7,051 nucleotides of DNA. It comes from Marinosulfonomonas sp. (GTDB taxonomy: Bacteria > Pseudomonadota > Alphaproteobacteria > Rhodobacterales > Rhodobacteraceae). Below the pieces are notes generated by a model, which saw only the letters and a program-made list of their open reading frames with translations, was not told the origin of the DNA and did no database searches. The position numbers and the translations under genes are program-made. Positions 1 through 6,719 of the stretch are shown one piece after another; position 1 is the first letter of the stretch; each line of letters starts with the position of its first letter. The DNA is taken from positions 1-7,051 of the forward strand of contig JALSJL010000007.1 of the NCBI GenBank assembly GCA_026989405.1, written 5' to 3'.

Positions 1-734
1 CCCTGCTGCAACGCCGGGGCGGCACCATTCGCCATGACGCGGTGGCATGGGGGTTGGCCCGTGCCGCAGATGCGATGGGCATCGACATCATCCAGAACTG
101 CGAGGTGACCGGCTTTCGGGTCAGCAACGGCGCGGTTGTCGCGGTCGAGACAGCCAAGGGTGCGATCACGACGCGCAAGATCGGCATCGCGGCGGCCGCG
201 CATTCGGCGGAACTGGCCGAAATGGCCGGATTTCGCCTGCCCCTGGAAGCGGTGCCGCTGCAGGCGCTGGTGTCGGACCCGCTGAAACCGGTGCTGAACT
301 GCGTCGCCCTGTCCAACACGGTGCATGCCTATCTCAGCCAGTCCGACAAGGGCGAACTGGTGATCGGCGGCGGCACCGATCCGCAAATATCATGGAGCCA
401 GCGCGGCGGGTTCTTCGAAGTGGAGAACATGATTTCCGCGGTGCTGGAACTGTATCCGATTTTCTCGAAGCTGCGGATGATGCGTCAGTGGGCCGGAACG
501 GTCGATGTCACCCCGGACCGTTCGCCGCTGATCTCGAAGACCCCTGTCGGGGGCATGTATGTGAATTGCGGCTGGGGAACCGGCGGCTTCAAGGCCACGC
601 CGGTCGGCGGGCGCTGCCTGGCCCACATGATGGCGAATGACGGGCCGGACGAACTCGCGCGCCCGTTCGCGATCGACCGTTTCTTCACCGGCGCCCTGAT
701 CGACGAGGGATCGGCCTCCGCCGTGGCGCATTGA
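1..734 (+). CDS. soxB: Sarcosine oxidase beta subunit, 5' end missing
   Basis: This is the catalytic flavoprotein subunit of heterotetrameric sarcosine oxidase. In this family it binds the substrate amine and oxidises it, using FAD plus a covalent FMN at the interface with the alpha subunit. The gene enters from the left edge (codon frame begins at base 3) and stops at TGA 732-734. About 243 residues are visible of a usual total near 415, so roughly the N-terminal 40% lies outside, including the first FAD-binding Rossmann motif. Visible family signatures are RRGGTIRHDAVAWG at the left edge, QRGGF (about 399-413), VDVTPDRSP, the C-terminal flavin-domain motif GWGTGGFKATP (about 570-602), and the ending SAVAH. 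The His in RHDAV (33-35) is probably the covalent FMN attachment site, inferred from what I recall of the family. soxD follows after 11 nt. Identification as SoxB is very sure; the substrate is less so. Confidence 0.96.
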   Translation, partial: LLQRRGGTIRHDAVAWGLARAADAMGIDIIQNCEVTGFRVSNGAVVAVETAKGAITTRKIGIAAAAHSAELAEMAGFRLPLEAVPLQALVSDPLKPVLNCVALSNTVHAYLSQSDKGELVIGGGTDPQISWSQRGGFFEVENMISAVLELYPIFSKLRMMRQWAGTVDVTPDRSPLISKTPVGGMYVNCGWGTGGFKATPVGGRCLAHMMANDGPDELARPFAIDRFFTGALIDEGSASAVAH

Positions 735-737
735 GGG
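733..737 (+). promoter_or_regulatory. Ribosome binding site of soxD
   Basis: GAGGG overlaps the soxB stop codon and sits 8 nt before the ATG at 746. It supports 746 as the soxD start over the in-frame TTG at 731, and suggests translational coupling to soxB. Confidence 0.65.
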
Positions 738-745
738 ATGGAACC

Positions 746-1042
746 ATGTTGCAGATAGATTGCCCGTGGTGCGGCAGACGCGACCAGACGGAGTTTTCCT
801 ATGGCGGCGAGGCGCATGTCGCCCGCCCGGCCGATCCCTTGGCGCAATCGGATGCGGATTGGGGGCGCTACCTGTTCTTTCGCGCCAACCCGAAGGGGTT
901 TCACCACGAACGCTGGATGCATGTGCAGGGCTGCCGGCGCTGGTTCAACCTGATGCGCCATACGGTGTCGAACGAGATCGCGGGGGCATACCGACCCGGA
1001 GAGCAGGCGCCCCGGACAAGCGACGGAGACCGGGAAAGATGA
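746..1042 (+). CDS. soxD: Sarcosine oxidase delta subunit
   Basis: This is the small zinc-binding structural subunit (98 aa) of the heterotetrameric sarcosine oxidase; its role in the family is structural rather than catalytic. The four zinc ligands known for the family are all present at the expected positions: Cys6 and Cys9 in DCPWCG, and His59 and Cys63 in MHVQGC. Other family hallmarks are the RYLFFRANPKGFHHERW stretch (residues 41-57) and the following RRWFN..RHT block. The length matches the usual 85-110 aa. The start at ATG 746 is chosen because it follows a good ribosome binding site and places CPWC at residues 6-9; the in-frame TTG at 731 would only add MRDGT. The C-terminal tail after residue 85 is hydrophilic and unconserved-looking. 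The stop overlaps the soxA start as ATGA. Confidence 0.96.
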   Translation: MLQIDCPWCGRRDQTEFSYGGEAHVARPADPLAQSDADWGRYLFFRANPKGFHHERWMHVQGCRRWFNLMRHTVSNEIAGAYRPGEQAPRTSDGDRER

Positions 1043-4011
1043 GGCACCGACTGCCCGAAGGCGGTCGTATCGACCGCACCCGCCCGATTTCGTTCGAATT
1101 CGACGGCAGACGATACGAGGGCTATCCCGGCGATACCCTAGCATCGGCCCTGCTTGCCAACGGGGTCGATCTGGTGGCGCGGAGTTTCAAGTATCACCGG
1201 CCGCGCGGGATCATGGCGGCGGGGCTGGAGGAGGCGAACGCGCTGGTTCGCCACCACGCGGCGGATGGCGACGAGCCCAACCGCCTGGCCACGGAACTGC
1301 TGCTGCATGACGGGATGCGCGCATCCAGCCAGAACAACTGGCCGGGCCTGAGGCGCGATTTCAACGCCGTGAACTCGCTGTTTGCCCGGTTCATGCCCGC
1401 CGGTTTCTACTACAAGACCTTCATGTGGCCGAACGGCGGCTGGCAGAAGCTCTATGAGCCGGTCATCCGGGCGGCATCCGGCATGGGCCGGGTGCCCGAT
1501 ACCGGCGACAGGTCGCGGTACGACAGCCGGAACCTGTTCTGCGATGTTCTTGTCGTCGGCGCGGGGATTTCCGGTCTCATGGCGGCGCTCGGTGCCGGGC
1601 GCGCCGGTGCCAGGGTCGTGCTGGTCGAGGCATCGCACGAGTTCGGCGGCTGCTGGCTGGACCGGCCGGAGATGACGATCGGCGGGATGGCCGCGCCGGC
1701 CTGGATCGCCGATGTCGTCGGGGAGCTGGAATCCCTGGAAAACGTGACGCTGCTGGCGCGTACGCTGGCATTCGGCTATTACGACCACAATTTCATCGCC
1801 GCGTCGCAGCGCCTTGACGGGGCGGTGGCGGAACGGCTCTGGCGGATTCGGGCCAGGCGGGTGGTTCTGGCGACCGGCGCCATCGAGCGGCCTCTGGTTT
1901 TCGCCAACAATGACAGGCCCGGCGTGATGCTCGCGGGCGCGCTGCAGACCTATATCGACCGCTACGCGGTGCTGCCGGGCAGGCGGGTCGTCGTCTTCAC
2001 CAACAACGACACGGCCTATGGTGCCGCTCTGTCGGCGCGCCGGGCCGGCGCAGAGGTCGCGATCATCGATGCGCGACGGGAATTGCCGCCCGCCCTCGCG
2101 GAGACGGCCCGCGAAACGGGCATCGCGCTCCATGCCGGTTCGGCAATCGTCGCCCTGAGGGGGAAACACCGGGTGAATGCCGTCAGGCTCGGCGCGCTGA
2201 CCGCCGACAAATCGGCGATCACGACGGTCGGGGACTGGCTGCCCTGCGATCTCGTCGCGATGTCGGGCGGCTGGTCGCCGGCGGTTCAGCTGCACATGCA
2301 GGCCCGCGGCGCGCTGGCGTGGAACGACCGGCTGGCGCTGCTGCAACCATCGGCGGTTTCGCCGGCCGAGCCGCATGTCTGCGTCGGCGCCACAAACGGC
2401 AGGTTCGACGCCGCCTCCTGTCTGCGCGACGCGGTCGGCCGGATCGCGCAAACCCTCGGCGAGATCGGATTCGCGGCACCGCCGCTCGAGCCTCCGCAAG
2501 CGCCCGATCTCGACGAACTCGGGGCGATCGAAGCCATCTGGCGCCTTCCGGCACTGAAGGGAAAGCGGTTTCACGAATTCCAGAACGATTCGACCGCCGA
2601 GGACCTGTCGCTGGCGGTCCGCGAAGGGATGCGTTCCATCGAGCACATCAAACGCTACACCACGACCGGCATGGCGACCGATCAGGGCAAGACCTCGAAC
2701 CTGAACGGGCTGGGCATCGTGGCGGACGAACTCGGCAAGTCCGTTGCGCAGGTCGGCACGACGACCTTCCGGCCGCCCTATCACCCGGTCACCCTCGGGG
2801 TTCTGGCCAACACGCGGCGCGGGGATTTCTTCGCCGCCGCCCGCAAGACTCCGATGCATTCCTGGCATGAAGAACGCGGCGCCCCGATGGAGCCGGTCGG
2901 CGACTGGCTGCGCCCCTGGTGGTTCCCCGAGGACGGAGAAAGCAAGCACGAGGCCGTCAGCCGCGAATGCCTGGCGGTGCGCAACGGCGTCGGCATGGCG
3001 GATGCATCGACCCTGGGCAAGATCGACATCCGGGGAAAGGATGCCGCCGAGTTTCTCGACCGCGTCTACACCAATTCCTGGCAGAAGCTGAAAACCGGCC
3101 ATTGCCGCTACGGGCTGATGCTCGACGAACAGGGTTTCGTCTTCGACGACGGGGTGACGACGCGGCTGGCGGACGATCATTTTCACATGACGACGACATC
3201 GGGCGGTGCGGCGCGCGTCATGACCTGGCTGGAGGATTGGCTGCAGACGGAATGGCGCGATCTGGATGTGTTCCTGACCAGCGTCACCGAGCAGTGGGCG
3301 GTGGTGCAGCTGAGCGGCCCGAGGTCCCGCGAGGTGCTGGCCGGGCTCACCGACATCGATCTCGGCAGAGACGCATTTCCGTTCATGACCATGCGCGAAG
3401 GCAGGGTGGCAGGGGTGGATGCGCGCATCTTCCGGATCGGCTTCACCGGCGAGCTGTCCTTTGAGATCAACGTGCCGGCTAGGTTCGGGCTTCATGTGTG
3501 GGAACGGATTCACGCCGCCGGCGAGGACTTCGGAATAACCCCCTACGGCAACGAGGCCATGCATGTGCTGCGCGCCGAAAAGGGCTTCATCATCGTCGGA
3601 CAGGATACCGACGGCACGGTGACGCCGATGGATCTGGGCATGGACTGGATCGTTTCGAAGAAAAAGCCGGATTTTCTGGGCAGGCGATCCTTCGACAGGC
3701 CAGCGATCCGGAACGCCGTGCGCAAACATCTCGTCGGCCTGCTGACCGAGGATCCCGGCCTTGTCCTGCCCGACGGCATCCACCTGACCGAAACCCGCGA
3801 CATGCGGGTTCCCGCAACCGCCGAAGGCCATGTGACATCCAGCTATTTCAGCCCGGTGCTGGGGCGCTCGATCGCGCTCGCCATGGTCGAAAACGGCCGG
3901 GAGCGCATCGGTCGGACCCTCCATGCGCAGATGCTCGATGGCTCCAGCGTTCCGGTCCGCGTCACATCGAGCGTTTTCTATGACAGCGAAGGAGTGCGGG
4001 CGCGTGGCTGA
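1039..4011 (+). CDS. soxA: Sarcosine oxidase alpha subunit
   Basis: This is the large subunit (990 aa, normal for the family) of heterotetrameric sarcosine oxidase. It binds NAD+ and helps house the FMN. Its C-terminal domain binds tetrahydrofolate, where the iminium methyl carbon is captured as 5,10-methylene-THF. Domains seen: an N-terminal ferredoxin-like fold (about residues 15-100, with FEFDGRRYEGYPGDTLASAL and SFKYHRPRG) that in this family lacks an iron-sulfur cluster; a dinucleotide-binding motif VVGAGISG (about 172-179); a reductase-type ATGAIERP (278-285); a second Rossmann segment around residues 316-340 (VVVFTNNDTAYGAA); and a GcvT-like aminomethyltransferase domain from about residue 577 to the end (RKTPMHSWHEERGAP, VGQDTDGTVTPMDLGMDW). 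The start at ATG 1039 overlaps the soxD stop and has GGAG at 1025-1028. The frame stays open upstream to 760, but that part only shadows soxD. It overlaps soxG by 8 nt. Confidence 0.97.
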   Translation: MRHRLPEGGRIDRTRPISFEFDGRRYEGYPGDTLASALLANGVDLVARSFKYHRPRGIMAAGLEEANALVRHHAADGDEPNRLATELLLHDGMRASSQNNWPGLRRDFNAVNSLFARFMPAGFYYKTFMWPNGGWQKLYEPVIRAASGMGRVPDTGDRSRYDSRNLFCDVLVVGAGISGLMAALGAGRAGARVVLVEASHEFGGCWLDRPEMTIGGMAAPAWIADVVGELESLENVTLLARTLAFGYYDHNFIAASQRLDGAVAERLWRIRARRVVLATGAIERPLVFANNDRPGVMLAGALQTYIDRYAVLPGRRVVVFTNNDTAYGAALSARRAGAEVAIIDARRELPPALAETARETGIALHAGSAIVALRGKHRVNAVRLGALTADKSAITTVGDWLPCDLVAMSGGWSPAVQLHMQARGALAWNDRLALLQPSAVSPAEPHVCVGATNGRFDAASCLRDAVGRIAQTLGEIGFAAPPLEPPQAPDLDELGAIEAIWRLPALKGKRFHEFQNDSTAEDLSLAVREGMRSIEHIKRYTTTGMATDQGKTSNLNGLGIVADELGKSVAQVGTTTFRPPYHPVTLGVLANTRRGDFFAAARKTPMHSWHEERGAPMEPVGDWLRPWWFPEDGESKHEAVSRECLAVRNGVGMADASTLGKIDIRGKDAAEFLDRVYTNSWQKLKTGHCRYGLMLDEQGFVFDDGVTTRLADDHFHMTTTSGGAARVMTWLEDWLQTEWRDLDVFLTSVTEQWAVVQLSGPRSREVLAGLTDIDLGRDAFPFMTMREGRVAGVDARIFRIGFTGELSFEINVPARFGLHVWERIHAAGEDFGITPYGNEAMHVLRAEKGFIIVGQDTDGTVTPMDLGMDWIVSKKKPDFLGRRSFDRPAIRNAVRKHLVGLLTEDPGLVLPDGIHLTETRDMRVPATAEGHVTSSYFSPVLGRSIALAMVENGRERIGRTLHAQMLDGSSVPVRVTSSVFYDSEGVRARG
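3988..3994 (+). promoter_or_regulatory. Ribosome binding site of soxG
   Basis: GAAGGAG lies inside the end of soxA, 9 nt before GTG 4004. It favours the GTG over the in-frame ATG at 3980, which would place this site inside the coding region and has no comparable site of its own. Confidence 0.65.
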
Positions 4012-4609
4012 TCAGGCATCCCGACCCCCCGATACCGATGCCGCGCCGATCACCGGATCCCCCCTGTCGGGCAAACCGCCCATCGCGTATCCGGTTTCGA
4101 TCCGGCAAGGCCGCTTCGAGGAAAAGCACATCCTGCGCGGATCCTTTCGTGACCCGGCCTTCCCCGGGGAATGCCGATCGCTGTTTTCCGTGGCGCCGCC
4201 CGAAAAGGTCGGCCAGGTCGCGGGAAACGACAGGCTGTCCGTGCTCTGTCTGGGGCCGGATGAATGGCTGGTCGTCGAGGCCCCCGGCGAAAACGCGATC
4301 ACCTCGGCGGCAACTCGCGGCGAAACCCGCCGGCTGCGCCTGATACAGGTGTCCGACTACTATTGCGGCATCGATCTCGCCGGCGGATCGGCATCCGGGT
4401 TGCTGACCGGGGTCGTGGCGGTCGATCTCGACCCGTCGGCCTTCATTGCGGGAAGTTGCGTGCAGACGGCGCTTCACCACGTGCCGGTCACGATCTGGCG
4501 ACAGGCAGACGCGGACCGGTTCCGGATCTACGTTCGCTGGTCGCTGGCGGAATTTGTCTGGGATCTACTGGCCGATCTGGCCCGGGCCGAAGATCCGCGG
4601 ATCGGCTGA
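4004..4609 (+). CDS. soxG: Sarcosine oxidase gamma subunit
   Basis: This is the fourth subunit (201 aa) of heterotetrameric sarcosine oxidase, related to the folate-binding GcvT fold; its role in the family is structural. Diagnostic features are LCLGPDEWLVVEAPG (about residues 82-96), a SDYYCGIDLAGGSASGLL stretch that corresponds to the usual S-D-x-x-x-x-L-x-L-x-G block, a DLDPSAFIAGSCVQT segment, and the C-terminal RIYVRWSLAEFVWDLLADL. The N-terminal 25 or so residues are rich in Pro, Asp and Ser and look unconserved. GTG 4004 is chosen because of the ribosome binding site GAAGGAG at 3988-3994; ATG 3980 is an alternative that adds eight residues. SoxG is normally the least conserved subunit, and this copy keeps the core motifs. 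The asparaginase-family gene begins one base after its stop. Confidence 0.92.
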   Translation: MADQASRPPDTDAAPITGSPLSGKPPIAYPVSIRQGRFEEKHILRGSFRDPAFPGECRSLFSVAPPEKVGQVAGNDRLSVLCLGPDEWLVVEAPGENAITSAATRGETRRLRLIQVSDYYCGIDLAGGSASGLLTGVVAVDLDPSAFIAGSCVQTALHHVPVTIWRQADADRFRIYVRWSLAEFVWDLLADLARAEDPRIG

Positions 4610-4610
4610 A

Positions 4611-5597
4611 ATGGGTCCGAAGCTCGCGATACTGGCCCTTGGAGGAACCATTGCCATGAGCGGCGGGCACGGAAACGGTGTGGTGCCGACGCTGACCGGA
4701 ACCGCACTGGTCGATGCCGTGCCCGAACTCGCCGACATCGCGACCGTCACCGCGCAGCAAATGGCGCAGAAGGCGAGCTGCGCCCTGACTTTCCGGGATA
4801 TCTGGCTTCTTGCGCGGCGAATCCGCGAATTGCGCGCGCAGGGCATGGAGGGCGTCATCGTCACCCAGGGCACCGACGCCATTGAGGAAACCTCCTTCCT
4901 GCTCGACTGCCTGTTGGAGGTGGACATGCCGGTGGTGGTGACGGGCGCCATGCGCAACCCCGCCCTGCCGGGTGCCGACGGACCGGCCAATCTGCTTGCC
5001 GCCGCCCGCGTCGCCAGCCGCAGGCAGAGCGCCCGCTTCGGGGTTCTGGTGGTTTTCGACAGCCAGATTCACGCAGCCCGCCATGTTCTGAAACGCGACT
5101 CGGTGCGTGCCGGAGCTTTTGTTTCCCCCTTGTCGGGGCCGGTCGGTCGGGTGGTCGAGGACCGTGTCGTTCTGTTTGCCGCGCCCCCCGAAATGAAACG
5201 GCCGGTGCTCGATCAGCCGCCGACTGCGGATATCAGGATGCATGTCGCCACATTCGGCGAACGCAAGGGGCCGGTTTCGCGCCTGTGCGAGCCCGGCTGC
5301 GACGGGCTGGTTCTCGCCGGAATGGGCGGCGGCCATGTCTGCCCCGACCTGCGCGACGAGATTTCCGCCGCCGCGCGGCGCATTCCGGTGGTTCTGGCCT
5401 CGCGAATCTCCGGCGGGCAGGTCATGCGGAAAACCTATGGCTATCCCGGTGGCGAGATCGATCTGGGCAGGCTGGGCGTCGTTTCCGCCGGCTGGCTCGA
5501 CCCGCTGAAGGCGCGCATCCTGCTCGGCTGTCTCGTCACTGCCGGCGCGGGCCGCGAAAACCTCCGGGCGATGTTCCGCCAGTTCGACGGCGGCTGA
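4611..5597 (+). CDS. Asparaginase/glutaminase family amidohydrolase
   Basis: This is a 328-aa member of the L-asparaginase family (bacterial type, Thr-dependent), which hydrolyses the side-chain amide of Asn or Gln, or of related compounds, to the acid plus ammonia. The first catalytic motif is LGGTIA with Thr13. The second is VIVTQGTDAIEET with Thr88 and Asp89. Lys161 in ARHVLKRD aligns by eye with the catalytic Lys162 of the E. coli enzyme. The C-terminal small domain shows LASRISGGQV (262-271) and SAGWLDPLKARILL (292-305), usual for the family. It starts directly with the first beta strand and has no signal peptide, so it should be cytoplasmic. It lies 1 nt after soxG with no clear ribosome binding site of its own, so it is probably translated by coupling in the same operon. 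Family and activity class are secure; the true substrate is open. It could act on Asn, Gln or an amide specific to this pathway. Confidence 0.9.
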   Translation: MGPKLAILALGGTIAMSGGHGNGVVPTLTGTALVDAVPELADIATVTAQQMAQKASCALTFRDIWLLARRIRELRAQGMEGVIVTQGTDAIEETSFLLDCLLEVDMPVVVTGAMRNPALPGADGPANLLAAARVASRRQSARFGVLVVFDSQIHAARHVLKRDSVRAGAFVSPLSGPVGRVVEDRVVLFAAPPEMKRPVLDQPPTADIRMHVATFGERKGPVSRLCEPGCDGLVLAGMGGGHVCPDLRDEISAAARRIPVVLASRISGGQVMRKTYGYPGGEIDLGRLGVVSAGWLDPLKARILLGCLVTAGAGRENLRAMFRQFDGG

Positions 5598-5607
5598 AGC
5601 GGCGCGG

Positions 5608-5623
5608 GCATCGCGGACGATGC
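5608..5623. terminator. Possible hairpin between convergent genes
   Basis: GCATCG (5608-5613) and CGATGC (5618-5623) form a perfect 6-bp stem with a CGGA loop, in the 30-bp gap between the asparaginase-family gene and the convergent regulator. Past one G/G mismatch the stem could extend by two further pairs. No T-run follows on either strand, so it is at best a weak or non-canonical bidirectional terminator. Confidence 0.3.
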
Positions 5624-5627
5624 GCGA

Positions 5628-6638
5628 TCACGGAAATACATGCCGGCGCCTCGAATCGCGGTATCTGGATGGCGTTTCCCCGTAGAAGCGCTTGTAGGTA
5701 CGGACGAAATGGGCCGAATCGGAAAACCCGCATTCATAGGCGATTTCGGTGATGGTGCGGGAGGTGTTCACCAGACGCCAGCGGGCGTGTTCCAGTCTCA
5801 TTTCGCGCCACAGGCTCACCGGCGTCTTTCCCACCGTGTCCCGGAACAGCCGGTCCATGTTTCTTCTGCTCATGTTCAGCCTGGCAGCCAGCCGGTCGAA
5901 CGAAATCTGTTCGCTCAGGCTGCGGCGCATGTACTTCACCGCGTTCTCGACCTTTTCCTGACCGCAGAATTCGAGATCCTGGAACGGCATTCGCCCGACC
6001 GTGTGGCTCTTGCGGTGTTCATCGACCACCAGCGCGGTAAGGGCCTTCATGCCCCGGCTCTGCCCGCAGTGCTGGCTCAGGATATCGACGGCCAGATCTA
6101 TCGCGGCGGTGCCGCCCGGGCAGGTAATGCGCCCGTTGTCGAACACATACATTTCGTTGGTTACCGGGATCACCTCCGGATAGGAACGGCGCAGGTCGTC
6201 GACGTGATCGATGTGGACCGAACACCGGTATCCCGACATGAGGCCCGCTTCGGCGAGCAGGAACCCGCCGGTGCACAGGCCGATCAGCGGAATGTTCTTT
6301 CCGGCAGCCTCTTGCAGGTAATCGATGATCTCCGACGATCGTTCGTTCAGAAATGCCAGCCTGCCGCCGACTACGACGATGTAATCGTAGTTTTCCGGCG
6401 CATCGAAGCGCTTCCACGGTGCAATTTCCATGCCACAGCTCGATCGCACGGGCAGCAGGTCGGGGCCGATGCAGGTCCATGTGCAATAGATCTGCCTGCT
6501 GCGATCCCGCTCGTCGGCGGCGTGCCGGATCGCGTCCATGAAGGTGGCAAAAGGTGTGAGCGTGAACTCCTGCGACAGGATGAAGGCGAATCTCACATCC
6601 GGTCTGACTGTTTCCGGCATAACCCGCTGTACCTTCAT
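5628..6638 (-). CDS. GlxA/GbdR-type AraC-family transcriptional regulator
   Basis: This is a 336-aa transcription factor with an N-terminal DJ-1/PfpI (class I glutamine amidotransferase-like) domain for effector sensing and a C-terminal AraC DNA-binding domain. In the sensor domain (about residues 14-190) the family pattern is clear: YDYIVVVGG (84-92), the nucleophile-elbow-like GLCTGGFLLAEAGLMSG (120-136, Cys122) and ITCPGGTAAIDLAVDIL (171-187). In the AraC domain (about 228-327), the two helix-turn-helix units lie near 246-266 (FDRLAARLNMSRRNMDRLF) and 296-317 (ITEIAYECGFSDSAHFVRTYKR), with the usual FYGETPSRYR end. Relatives such as GbdR control glycine betaine, dimethylglycine and sarcosine catabolism, which fits its place between the sox operon and a racemase-family gene. 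Start ATG 6638 has only a weak upstream GGA; Met7 (6620) is an alternative. It is probably an activator of one or both neighbours. The effector is unknown. Confidence 0.92.
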   Translation of the reverse strand: MKVQRVMPETVRPDVRFAFILSQEFTLTPFATFMDAIRHAADERDRSRQIYCTWTCIGPDLLPVRSSCGMEIAPWKRFDAPENYDYIVVVGGRLAFLNERSSEIIDYLQEAAGKNIPLIGLCTGGFLLAEAGLMSGYRCSVHIDHVDDLRRSYPEVIPVTNEMYVFDNGRITCPGGTAAIDLAVDILSQHCGQSRGMKALTALVVDEHRKSHTVGRMPFQDLEFCGQEKVENAVKYMRRSLSEQISFDRLAARLNMSRRNMDRLFRDTVGKTPVSLWREMRLEHARWRLVNTSRTITEIAYECGFSDSAHFVRTYKRFYGETPSRYRDSRRRHVFP

Positions 6639-6666
6639 TCCGTTATGCGATCTGTCTAATCCGTTC

Positions 6667-6679
6667 TATTGCATATTGC
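6667..6679 (+). repeat. TATTGC direct repeat, possible operator half-sites
   Basis: TATTGC occurs at 6667-6672 and again at 6674-6679, separated by one A. A further ATTGC lies at 6706-6710, 31 bp (about three helical turns) beyond the second copy's ATTGC. AraC-type regulators often bind direct repeats, so this is a candidate site, but the elements are short and could occur by chance. Confidence 0.25.
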
Positions 6680-6710
6680 CGTGTATCGCTAGACTGACTC
6701 TCGACATTGC

Positions 6711-6714
6711 GAGG
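6711..6714 (+). promoter_or_regulatory. Ribosome binding site of the racemase-family gene
   Basis: GAGG sits 5 nt before ATG 6720. It supports that start, and the encoded protein then begins right at the conserved N-terminal strand of the family. Confidence 0.55.
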
Positions 6715-6719
6715 TTGAC

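Larger units (their letters stand above)
6639..6719. promoter_or_regulatory. Divergent promoter region
   Basis: This 81-bp gap between the divergent regulator and racemase-family genes looks noticeably more AT-rich than its surroundings and must hold the start signals of both if they are first genes. I could not find a convincing sigma70 -35/-10 pair on either strand; TTGCAT (6669-6674) with TAGACT (6690-6695) has only a 15-bp spacer. The region is the natural place for an operator of the regulator. Confidence 0.5.

Noticed and set aside
760..1038. A longer soxA starting upstream within soxD
   Set aside because: The extra residues are an out-of-frame reading of soxD and contain no SoxA motif; ATG 1039 forms the usual ATGA coupling and gives a normal SoxA length.
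2319..2870. Plus-strand open frame of 183 codons inside soxA in another frame
   Set aside because: It lies wholly within the conserved SoxA coding region, is Arg-rich and has no recognisable domain.
1138..3924. A 928-codon open frame on the minus strand opposite soxA
   Set aside because: It is antisense to a clearly recognised SoxA with family motifs throughout. The translation is low-complexity, rich in Arg, His and Pro, with no known motif, typical of a mirror frame in high-GC DNA.
3980..4003. ATG 3980 as the soxG start
   Set aside because: It lacks a good ribosome binding site, while GAAGGAG at 3988-3994 is well placed for GTG 4004. It remains possible but is less likely.
4641..4658. GGAGGA followed by ATG 4656 as a start for the asparaginase-family gene
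   Set aside because: The GGAGGA encodes the Gly-Gly of the catalytic GGTIA motif; starting at 4656 would remove the essential Thr13 and the first strand.
4488..5336. Minus-strand open frame of 282 codons opposite soxG and the asparaginase-family gene
   Set aside because: It spans two recognised genes on the other strand and has no motif or plausible start signal.
5640..6659. A 339-codon open frame on the plus strand opposite the regulator
   Set aside because: The minus-strand frame encodes an intact two-domain AraC-family protein. The plus-strand product shows no family motif and is a shadow of it.
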